A DNA stretch of 22,292 nucleotides. Source: Candidatus Woesearchaeota archaeon (GTDB taxonomy: Archaea; Nanobdellota; Nanobdellia; Woesearchaeales; GW2011-AR15). The notes below the pieces were generated by a model that made no database searches, was not told the DNA's origin, and saw nothing but the letters and a program-made list of their open reading frames with translations. A program made the translations under genes and the position numbers. Location of the stretch: contig JAFGSP010000035.1 of the NCBI GenBank assembly GCA_016934775.1, positions 1 through 22,292 of the forward strand, given 5' to 3'. Positions 7,267 to 13,474 of this stretch are shown piece by piece. Each line of letters begins with the position of its first letter. The first letter of the stretch is position 1.

Positions 7267-8028
7267 ATGGCATCATATGCTTCCGAGAACAGGACTTTTT
7301 TCTATAATTTAAAGAGATACGGGTTCAGCCTGTCAAAGAATGAGATAAAGCAGATGATAATCTGTGTCCTTATCATAGCTTTCTTATATTCCTTCAACAA
7401 ATGGGGTGATGATACCTTCGATATTGTCGCAGGACTGACTAATTATGCTCTTGGGGCAGTCATTGCGTTGGTAGCCCTAATAGTTAATCAGGTTGGGCAG
7501 AGAATTGTAGCTGTACACTATGGCTATGACCCTATATATGAAAATGCTATGATCGGCCTCATGATCGGTCTCATCATTACTTTTGCGTCTAGAGGGTATA
7601 TATTCTTCTTCCTGCCCGGAGGGATAAACCTGAGGCATCTGGCAGCATCAAGACTTGGTGAGTTCAGATATTACACAAATGACTGGGAATGGGCAAAAGC
7701 AGGATTCATGGGGCCTTTTTTCAATGTGATGCTTGCCGTCATACTTTCACTATTCAGACAAAATCCTATTGTAATGCAATTCATCATTGTAAACCTTTGC
7801 TTTGCCTGGTATTCACTTATCCCTCTGCCTGGAAACCTTGGCCTTTACCTCATGTTTCCGCACTTCCATTTCTGGACATTTGCCGTGGGTATTGTCGCCA
7901 CTGCAAGTTTGCTCCTGTTTTTCCTTAATCCGCTTTTTACTATTGTTCTGAGCATGATCGGCGGAGTCATATTTATCTACTGGGTCTATGTTGTCAAACA
8001 TAAAAAACTAAGCGGACCCTACTGGTAA
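7267..8028 (+). CDS. Site-2-protease-fold (M50-like) membrane protein lacking catalytic residues
   Basis: 253 residues with about six hydrophobic segments. The order of landmarks follows the M50 intramembrane metalloproteases. A helix that should carry HExxH reads ALIVNQVGQRIVAVHYGY (Asn74, Gln75, Gln78), the conserved AGP..N loop appears as FMGPFFNVMLAVIL (147-160, GPFFN 149-153), and the segment normally NLLPIPPLDG reads SLIPLPGNLGLYL (183-195). The fold is therefore recognisable, but both zinc histidines, the glutamate and the aspartate of the third motif are replaced. Established knowledge of S2P predicts no zinc and no protease activity. It may have become a chaperone-like or signalling membrane protein, as rhomboid pseudoproteases did; that is inference. 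The start is supported by a TATA box about 29 bases upstream. It lies between the TraB-family gene and a PRC-barrel gene, all on the same strand but with separate promoters. Confidence 0.8.
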   Translation: MASYASENRTFFYNLKRYGFSLSKNEIKQMIICVLIIAFLYSFNKWGDDTFDIVAGLTNYALGAVIALVALIVNQVGQRIVAVHYGYDPIYENAMIGLMIGLIITFASRGYIFFFLPGGINLRHLAASRLGEFRYYTNDWEWAKAGFMGPFFNVMLAVILSLFRQNPIVMQFIIVNLCFAWYSLIPLPGNLGLYLMFPHFHFWTFAVGIVATASLLLFFLNPLFTIVLSMIGGVIFIYWVYVVKHKKLSGPYW

Positions 8029-8054
8029 ATAAAACCGGAAGGATTTTATTCGAT

Positions 8055-8105
8055 ACCTTTAAATATTAGGGAAATAACTAATTTAAGCAAGAATAAGGGG
8101 ATGAT
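8055..8105 (+). promoter_or_regulatory. TATA box and ribosome binding site of the PRC-barrel gene
   Basis: acctttaaatatt, centred near 8061, predicts a transcript start near 8088. GGGGATGAT at 8097-8105 then resembles the Shine-Dalgarno GGAGGTGAT and is four bases from the ATG at 8110. This favours that ATG over the in-frame one at 8101, which lies inside the site. Confidence 0.5.
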
Positions 8106-8109
8106 AATC

Positions 8110-8391
8110 ATGGGAGAGAAAGAAAATATGAATGATGATGCAAGGAAAGTTTCAAAGCAATTGCTTGGAAAGACCATTGTCAGCAAGACAGGAAAAAGGT
8201 TCGGAGAAGTCGGCGACCTGGTTTTTGAGACCAGATCCGGGGAATTAATCCATATGGTAGTGAACAATCCAACCACATACGCTGAGAAGCTGGAACTGGA
8301 AAAAGACAAAGTAGGAAGGATTCTTATTCCGTTCAGCGCTGTGATGGCCATGGGAGATTTCATGGTGATTGCTGAAGAAGATATAATTTGA
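8110..8391 (+). CDS. PRC-barrel domain protein
   Basis: About 93 residues forming a single PRC barrel (roughly 10-90): QLLGKTIVSKTGKRFGEVGDLVFETRSGELIHMVV, then GRILIPFSAVMAMGDFMVIAEED. The IPFSAV turn and the strand pattern are typical of the short archaeal PRC-barrel proteins of about 80-100 residues found across Euryarchaeota and DPANN. Named relatives are RimM, which helps 30S maturation, and the photosynthetic reaction centre H subunit. Roles of stand-alone archaeal members are largely unknown, with some linked to cell division. The start was placed at 8110 because of the GGGGATGAT site; 8101 would add three residues. Confidence 0.88.
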   Translation: MGEKENMNDDARKVSKQLLGKTIVSKTGKRFGEVGDLVFETRSGELIHMVVNNPTTYAEKLELEKDKVGRILIPFSAVMAMGDFMVIAEEDII

Positions 8392-8463
8392 GAAAACTAA
8401 GTAATTTTATTAATTTTTTATCTATTTGACAAATGAATTGATTCTACTTCCAGTAAGATAGTT

Positions 8464-8473
8464 TTTTAAATTA
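8464..8473 (+). promoter_or_regulatory. TATA box of the clamp-loader gene
   Basis: ttttaaatta, centred near 8468, is 25 bases before the ATG at 8493. Confidence 0.55.
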
Positions 8474-8492
8474 ATTTTCTTTCTGGCAAATC

Positions 8493-9482
8493 ATGGGGGA
8501 GTTTGAGACTATGATCTGGACTGAGAAGTACAGGCCAAAGACTTTTTCAGAAGTAAAAGGCCAGAAGCACATTATCAAGAGGGTCAAGGCGTTTGTAGAG
8601 CAGAAGAATATGCCTCATCTCCTTTTTGCAGGACCTGCAGGTGTTGGAAAGTCTACGCTTGCATTGGTGGCTGCCAGAGAGCTTTTCAAAGAGAAATGGA
8701 GAGAGAATTTCCTTGAGCTGAATGCCAGTGACGAAAGAGGAATTGATGTTGTCAGGATAAAGGTAAAGGATTTTGCAAGGACAAAAGCGATTGGAGATGT
8801 GCCTTTTAAGATTATATTCCTTGATGAATCTGATGCTCTTACAAAAGAGGCTCAGCAGGCTCTAAGAAGAACCATGGAGAACTATACAAAGACCTGCAGG
8901 TTCATATTGTCATGCAATTTTGCTTCTAAGATCATTGACCCTATCCAGAGCAGGTGTGTTGTGTTCAAGTTCAAGCCCCTGGCAAAAGAAGAGATATCTG
9001 AACTGATAGACCTTATATCAAAGTCAGAAAAGCTAAGCATCACCAAAGATGCAAAAGATGCTATATTTGATGTCAGCAAAGGAGATGTGAGGCGCCTCGA
9101 AAACATAATGCAGAGCGCTGCTTCAATCTCAAATGAAATCACAGACAAAGTCATCTACTCAGTATCTTCCCAGGCATTGCCTAATGAGATCAAAGAGATA
9201 CTAAATGCTGCAATTACAAAGGATTTTCTTGATGCAAGGAAGATGGCTTTTGAGGTAATGCTTAAAAACGGCCTTTCAGGGCTGGATATAATAAAGCAGG
9301 TCCAGGATTCCATATGGCAGCTAAATATAGAAAACCTTAAAAAACTGGAGATGATAAAGATATGCGGGGATATTGAATTCCGTATGGTTGAGGGCAGCGA
9401 TGAATTCATCCAGGTCGAAGCCCTGTTAGCCAGCATATCCCTTATTGCAAAAAAAGGTTTCCAGAGTGCCAGAACTGCCTAA
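8493..9482 (+). CDS. rfcS: Replication factor C small subunit (clamp loader)
   Basis: 329 residues, the repeated AAA+ subunit of the archaeal clamp loader that opens PCNA and loads it at primer ends. It opens with WTEKYRPKTFSEVKGQ, the RFC-box of small subunits. Walker A is GPAGVGKST (47-55), LNASDERGIDVVR (76-88) follows, Walker B is IIFLDESD (107-114), sensor 1 is ILSCNF (138-143) and the SRC trans-acting finger is SRC (153-155). GDVRRLENIMQ (about 202-212) is sensor 2, and a C-terminal oligomerisation collar follows. All parts are present and the length is normal. Walker B has DESD where most homologues have DEAD, a change that keeps the acidic pair. The next gene starts inside its last codons, so the two are probably coupled. 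Confidence 0.96.
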   Translation: MGEFETMIWTEKYRPKTFSEVKGQKHIIKRVKAFVEQKNMPHLLFAGPAGVGKSTLALVAARELFKEKWRENFLELNASDERGIDVVRIKVKDFARTKAIGDVPFKIIFLDESDALTKEAQQALRRTMENYTKTCRFILSCNFASKIIDPIQSRCVVFKFKPLAKEEISELIDLISKSEKLSITKDAKDAIFDVSKGDVRRLENIMQSAASISNEITDKVIYSVSSQALPNEIKEILNAAITKDFLDARKMAFEVMLKNGLSGLDIIKQVQDSIWQLNIENLKKLEMIKICGDIEFRMVEGSDEFIQVEALLASISLIAKKGFQSARTA

Positions 9483-10476
9483 ATTAGATGATTTGGAATT
9501 CTCCAGGCAGAGCAATAATACAATCAATAGCAGCTTGTCACGGGCAGAAGATATTCTTAAGGAACTTCAATCAAATATCCAGGACTATAAGATTCTTGAA
9601 AAAGACAATCTCAAACTAAAATCATCATTACAGAGAAGCAGAAAGCTTCAAAAAGAATTTGAGGAAAGAATGTTAGCTCTTGCTTACACATTCAGCGAAA
9701 AGCACAAGGAATCTGAAGATAAATACAAAAAACTGCTGAAGAAATATATTGGGCTTAATGTTGTATTGAATAAAAACCTTTCAAAGGAAAAAAAGAAGGC
9801 CACCTCTCTGGCAGAAGATTGCCAGAAGCTCATGGCATTCTCAAAAAAAGTGTATGATGACAAAAAACGTGTTGAAGAGTTGAACAAAAGCATACTTGAG
9901 AAGCTTTCTGAGTGGAAGATCAAAACTGTTGAAGAGCAGATCAGAAAAAGGAACCTTGCCCTGAAACAGGAAATTGAAGACAGATTCAGAAACATATCTG
10001 AAAAGATAAAGGAAAAAGAAAAGCTGTATGATTCCAGACAAAAAAGCATCCTAAAACAGCATGAAGAAATGAAGCTTGATCTGAACAAGAAAGTGCTTGA
10101 AGAAAAAGAACGAGCAGATTTGATGGCGCACAGATATGATGAACTATCTGAAGTCTCCAAGAGAGTACTTGAAGAGAAGAACCGTCTTGAAAAGATGAAC
10201 AGAAGCATAGTGAAGAAGATAGCTCTTGCTGAAAAGGGAAGCATTGCAAACAAAGAAGAGCTTGACAGAAGAACAGAGATGATAAAAAGAGAATTTGAAG
10301 AAAAACTGAAAGAGATTGCAAAGCAGCAGATTGAGCAGGAGATTGAATACAGGGCAAAGATTGAATCACTGACAAAAGACCTCAAGAAATATTATGAAGA
10401 ACTGAAAGAGTACAAAGGAAAATATTTTGAAAGAGAAAAAGAGATAAAAGAAAAATTTGAAGAACTTCTCAGGTGA
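9466..10476 (+). CDS. Long coiled-coil protein overlapping rfcS
   Basis: About 336 residues, almost entirely Lys/Glu/Leu-rich helix predicted to form coiled coil from about residue 20 to the end. There is no signal peptide or membrane helix, so it should be cytoplasmic. No ATG is usable at the front. A GTG at 9466, eight bases after an AAGGT-type ribosome binding site and 17 bases inside the end of rfcS, is the best start; a TTG at 9445 would add seven residues. Two ungapped 47-residue segments (about 101-147 and 206-252) are 18/47 identical and 105 residues apart, an exact 15 heptads, so the rod has grown by internal duplication. The overlap suggests a role near replication or chromosome organisation; that is inference only. 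The 3' end overlaps the convergent secreted-protein gene by eight bases. Confidence 0.8.
   Translation: MPELPKLDDLEFSRQSNNTINSSLSRAEDILKELQSNIQDYKILEKDNLKLKSSLQRSRKLQKEFEERMLALAYTFSEKHKESEDKYKKLLKKYIGLNVVLNKNLSKEKKKATSLAEDCQKLMAFSKKVYDDKKRVEELNKSILEKLSEWKIKTVEEQIRKRNLALKQEIEDRFRNISEKIKEKEKLYDSRQKSILKQHEEMKLDLNKKVLEEKERADLMAHRYDELSEVSKRVLEEKNRLEKMNRSIVKKIALAEKGSIANKEELDRRTEMIKREFEEKLKEIAKQQIEQEIEYRAKIESLTKDLKKYYEELKEYKGKYFEREKEIKEKFEELLR
9766..10221 (+). repeat. Internal protein repeat in the coiled-coil gene
   Basis: Codons 9766-9906 and 10081-10221 encode 47-residue segments aligned without gaps: LNKxxxxEKxxA, then SKxVxxxKxRxE and NxSIxxK. The second repeat keeps heptad phase with the first (105-residue offset). 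The DNA copies have diverged well beyond the protein level of similarity, so the duplication is old. Confidence 0.7.
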
Positions 10477-11416
10477 CGCTTTTCTTTACCAAAAGCTGCT
10501 GCTCAATGAACTCCCTGTAATCATACGTCAGGGTTATATGCAGCTTATCAATGAAATCAAGGTTGCTGGTAGTCTGCTGTGTGCAGTGGACTGTTGCTTC
10601 TCCATCAACAAGAAGGACCTCTCCTTCTTTTCCTGACTGACCACCTAATAGTGGACTGCACTGCAGGTCCTGGACGTTTGAGTCAATCCTAAAATGAACC
10701 CTATTCCTCGATATCCTGCTGGAGTCATCTGATGGGCATTTTGTCCCTGGAAGATAGAATTTACCAGATCCTTTATGCTGTATCTTGAAGACATACCTTA
10801 TCTTATTCTGTCCGCTTGGCTGTTCTGTAAATTCAGCAATATGGATAGGTGCTCCTGAATTGAACACAGCTTTCTCTTCATATATCTGGCATACCGCATC
10901 CTTGTCAGCAGAAAGGACATCAGCCCTTATGCATCCGTCTGCAAAAGCCTCTGTCTTATATGCATAGCACACATCAGCACGGATAGGGAACTGGTTGTTT
11001 CCAGGTAATGTATGGACGAACCTCAGGTTCTCAAACTCGATAAAAGCTGGAGGAGGCTCAATAGTGTTGCCTTCAGAGTCAAAGATTGTAGCAATGACAT
11101 CATCGGGGGAGTTTTTTATAAAGTCAGATTCTGTTTTTCCGAAATCAGTTGGATTAATCCCGCTCAATTTTATCTGCACATCATTCTTTGCCACATCTGC
11201 TTCTCCGACATTCATAAGCTTCACGACTACGCTGAAAGGATAACTGTTGCTGTCAAAGACATCTTCAGGGGGAGACCCTTCTAAAAACTGGAGTGCAAGG
11301 CCCCTTGTTCCTCCTTTGAAAGGATTAGTGTTTGCAGTAGTAGTCTCTGATTCACAAGTCTGAGCCATTGTCATCAATGCCAGGACTACAAGAACAATAA
11401 TGATTGCTTTTCTCAT
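10469..11416 (-). CDS. Secreted six-cysteine paralogue A
   Basis: 315 residues with an N-terminal hydrophobic signal (MRKAIIIVLVVLALMTMAQTC). The cysteine at 21 follows the signal, but AQTC is not a good lipobox, so anchoring is uncertain. The rest is a beta-rich extracytoplasmic protein, paralogous to the next two genes upstream: GGTRGLALQFLEGSPPEDV (35-53), CYAYKTEAFADGC (150-162), GAPIHI (188-193), and an ending LHITLTYDY (292-300). Cysteines 150, 162, 176, 227, 253 and 278 match those of the paralogues. The start at 11416 is set by AAGGTGAT six bases upstream; a longer open frame to 11539 would run into the mobile element. It has its own TATA box at 11451-11460. Function unknown; a surface complex subunit is likely. 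Confidence 0.82.
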   Translation of the reverse strand: MRKAIIIVLVVLALMTMAQTCESETTTANTNPFKGGTRGLALQFLEGSPPEDVFDSNSYPFSVVVKLMNVGEADVAKNDVQIKLSGINPTDFGKTESDFIKNSPDDVIATIFDSEGNTIEPPPAFIEFENLRFVHTLPGNNQFPIRADVCYAYKTEAFADGCIRADVLSADKDAVCQIYEEKAVFNSGAPIHIAEFTEQPSGQNKIRYVFKIQHKGSGKFYLPGTKCPSDDSSRISRNRVHFRIDSNVQDLQCSPLLGGQSGKEGEVLLVDGEATVHCTQQTTSNLDFIDKLHITLTYDYREFIEQQLLVKKSVT

Positions 11417-11422
11417 GGATCC

Positions 11423-11463
11423 ATCACCTTTTAAGTAGTATTTGGAATCAAAGAATATAAAGT
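11423..11463 (-). promoter_or_regulatory. Promoter and ribosome binding site of paralogue A
   Basis: Minus-strand ACTTTATATTC, centred near 11456, predicts a start near 11429. AAGGTGAT (complement of 11423-11430) is six bases before ATG 11416. The promoter sits just outside the mobile element's left target duplication, so paralogue A can be expressed independently of the rest of the cluster. Confidence 0.55.
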
Positions 11464-11466
11464 TTT

Positions 11467-11476
11467 CTATCCTATA
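11467..11476 (+). repeat. Target-site duplication, left copy
   Basis: CTATCCTATA, identical to 11618-11627 on the other side of the 141-bp element. Ten perfect bases flanking inverted repeats are the footprint of a transposition event. Confidence 0.8.
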
Positions 11477-11617
11477 GGTGCTGTCCCACAAGTCAGCTTG
11501 CTGACTGTAGAACATATTTTCCTCCACAAACTCCCACACTCAATGAGGGAGTTCTGATGGGGAAAAATATACTTTATATAAAAGTGTTGACACACTTTTT
11601 AAGACTTGGGACAGCCC
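11477..11617. mobile_element. 141-bp non-autonomous inverted-repeat element (MITE-like)
   Basis: The ends are inverted copies of GGkGCTGTCCCA(c)AAGTC: left at 11477-11494, right (complement) at 11603-11617. They match at all but one position plus one inserted base. A perfect 10-bp direct repeat, CTATCCTATA, flanks it. Inside are three separate perfect hairpins: AGTCAGC/GCTGACT (11491-11506, two-base loop), AACTCCC/GGGAGTT (11529-11553) and AAAAGTGT/ACACTTTT (11580-11599, four-base loop). No reading frame of note is present, so a full-length relative elsewhere must supply transposase. The GGGGCTGTCCC end type is common to several DDE-transposase families, so I do not assign one. It lies directly after the stop codon of paralogue B. 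Confidence 0.8.
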
Positions 11618-11627
11618 CTATCCTATA
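11618..11627 (+). repeat. Target-site duplication, right copy
   Basis: CTATCCTATA. On the minus strand it reads TATAGGATAG and supplies the last codons and the TAG stop of paralogue B, so the insertion left that protein intact. Confidence 0.8.
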
Positions 11628-12502
11628 TTGACAACAGTAATCTGCTTGGATATTGATTGCCTGTAATTGTACTGGAGGTGAATCATCAGAGGGCTCACAT
11701 AATAAGAGTTTCCGGATATAGGCATCTCGCATATAATAAATCCTTTTCCGTTAGTAAGCCGTATAGGATTTCCTGGCTTGCATATGAAAGACCTGCCGCC
11801 GGAGAGGGACACGCTCTGCACATTAAATGTATTTGAGTTTTTTATCTCAAGATTCACATGACAGTTGTCAAGTCCCTGTGTAAAGGAAATCCCGCCGCCT
11901 TTGTTCTCAAAATGAATTTCAAGGATAATCTTATCGCTGGTGGTCTTTGATTTAACTGCCGAGACTGCAATAGGTCCTCCCTGGCTGCTGCCTAGGTTTC
12001 TTACATCAAAACTGCAGCTGGCAGTATCTGTATATTCATATTTCTTAGGGTCTATGCATATCTCTGGATTTGCTATGGTTGAATAACTATAACAAGCTGT
12101 CACAAGGATGTCCTGCTGCAATGAGTCAACATCTGAAGGAGGGTTTGCTGTCGCTCTCCATCCCACAAAATCACTATATGAGCCGTCTGGATTGAATGCG
12201 CTTTTTCCATACAAAGGCAAACTAGGAGAATCTGTCATTGTAAAAGGGAGTATTGTGCTATCATAACCAGTAAGATAAAAAAAAGCATTATACAGATCCT
12301 GCGCTCCTTTATTTGTATATTCGACAATGACATTAACTTCCTGACCGTTCAACACTTCAGCAGGCGGACTGTTTGATACAAAGTTCATCTTGATGCCTTC
12401 TGAACCAGTACGCCAGTTTGATTCTCCTGATTGAGACCCGCCATCTGTGCAAGATCCAAGAACAAGGAGAAGCGCCATTAAAAATAACAATGTAGTTCTC
12501 AT
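11618..12502 (-). CDS. Six-cysteine lipoprotein paralogue B
   Basis: 294 residues. A signal sequence of about 17 residues ends in the lipobox LGSC (Cys18), so it should be lipid-anchored outside the cell. The mature part matches paralogues A and C: WRTGSEGIKMNFVSNSPPAEV (30-50), CYSYSTIANPEIC (137-149), GGPIAV (175-180), FENKGGGISF (198-207) and a final strand pair around LQYNYRQSISKQITV. Cysteines 137, 149, 163, 214, 241 and 258 are the shared set, presumably three disulfides. A ribosome binding site (GTGAT) lies eight bases before the ATG, in the ten-base gap after paralogue C. Its stop codon lies in the right target duplication of the mobile element. Function unknown. Confidence 0.85.
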   Translation of the reverse strand: MRTTLLFLMALLLVLGSCTDGGSQSGESNWRTGSEGIKMNFVSNSPPAEVLNGQEVNVIVEYTNKGAQDLYNAFFYLTGYDSTILPFTMTDSPSLPLYGKSAFNPDGSYSDFVGWRATANPPSDVDSLQQDILVTACYSYSTIANPEICIDPKKYEYTDTASCSFDVRNLGSSQGGPIAVSAVKSKTTSDKIILEIHFENKGGGISFTQGLDNCHVNLEIKNSNTFNVQSVSLSGGRSFICKPGNPIRLTNGKGFIICEMPISGNSYYVSPLMIHLQYNYRQSISKQITVVNIG

Positions 12503-12511
12503 ATTATCACA

Positions 12512-13474
12512 TCACACATCCTTTATCCGTATCTGGTCTGAAGACGATTCAGTATAACCATATTCATATTCTACCTTCAATACGGCCATAAAAGGAGACA
12601 CTTGGTCTCTATTGATTTCATTGCTTGAAACTGTGCAGGAAATCATGTCCTCCTCGTTTCTCAATACAAGTTCAGAAGGAATGCAGTTTATATTCTGGCC
12701 TAATTTGAATCTTCCGTTTGAAAATTCAACATTTTTCAAAGACAAGGTATTATATGTACCTTTTTCTAAAGCATTATTGTTGCACACATCTGCAACTTTT
12801 CCCGGGCTGATAACTGTTCCCTGGCCATGGTTCTGAAAATAGATCTTAAATTGAGGTGTCAGGAATTGGTTATTAATGAGCATCCTGGGCTCTATCCTTG
12901 AAATTACTACAGGCCCGCCCTGGCCTTCTGATAAGGATATGGAAGACTGAGATGTACAGGATTTGTCTTCTGGCTTAAGATTATGAGGATCTGTGTCAAT
13001 GCAGACATCTGCAAACGCAATCCCATTATAATCATAGCAAAATAATGTTTGTATGGTTGAATCATGATATTCGCTGAGGGCATCAAGCTCTTTCACATGG
13101 ACAAGAAGCTCTTTTACAAGAAAATCATCTGCTGTATAATATATTGTTTTGCCATCCAGGATAGTTCCTGTGCCTGCAAAATTATCTTCATATAAGTGGC
13201 TTCCGTCATTGAATTCCATGAATCCTTTATCCAATGAAATAAGAAGCCTGGCTGTATTAACTTCATAGGGGCCCTTGTTTTCCAGTCTTAGTGCATATGT
13301 GAACTGCTCGCCCTCATAGACTTCCTGGGGAAGGTTATATTTTGAATTGTCCAGAATCACTCCTTGTGTTCCTTTATAGATATCTCTTTCAAGCTTCGGC
13401 TCTTCTGTGGTCCCTGTTAAAGTGCATGAAGAAATAAACAATAAGCAGGCAAGAATACAGAGACATTTCTTCAT
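12512..13474 (-). CDS. Six-cysteine lipoprotein paralogue C
   Basis: 320 residues from the ATG at 13474. The signal MKKCLCILACLLFISSC gives a clear lipobox ISSC (Cys17). The shared module follows: YKGTQGVILDNSKYNLPQEV (33-52), LRLENKGPYEV, CYDYNGIAFADVC (146-158), QGGPVVISRI (185-194), FQNHGQGTV, and MAVLKVEYEYGY near the end. Cysteines 146, 158, 173, 231, 264 and 280 correspond to those in A and B. The start overlaps the stop of the large membrane protein as ATGA, and AGGTG lies six bases upstream, so translation is coupled. A GTG nine bases earlier is less likely because it lies inside that ribosome binding site. Confidence 0.87.
   Translation of the reverse strand: MKKCLCILACLLFISSCTLTGTTEEPKLERDIYKGTQGVILDNSKYNLPQEVYEGEQFTYALRLENKGPYEVNTARLLISLDKGFMEFNDGSHLYEDNFAGTGTILDGKTIYYTADDFLVKELLVHVKELDALSEYHDSTIQTLFCYDYNGIAFADVCIDTDPHNLKPEDKSCTSQSSISLSEGQGGPVVISRIEPRMLINNQFLTPQFKIYFQNHGQGTVISPGKVADVCNNNALEKGTYNTLSLKNVEFSNGRFKLGQNINCIPSELVLRNEEDMISCTVSSNEINRDQVSPFMAVLKVEYEYGYTESSSDQIRIKDV

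Noticed and set aside
8811..8834. RfcS Walker B reads DESD instead of DEAD
   Set aside because: Both acidic residues needed for ATP hydrolysis are kept; Ser for Ala is a mild variant and not a sign of inactivity.
9684..10385. A 233-codon open frame antisense to the coiled-coil gene, rich in Ser, Phe and Leu
   Set aside because: It is the expected mirror of Lys/Glu-rich codons (AAR and GAR read backwards as Phe, Ser and Leu codons). It has no promoter or ribosome binding site and no family feature.
11417..11539. N-terminal extension of paralogue A (41 residues)
   Set aside because: It would be translated from inside the mobile element, lacks a ribosome binding site, and would bury the signal sequence that starts at MRKAIIIV.
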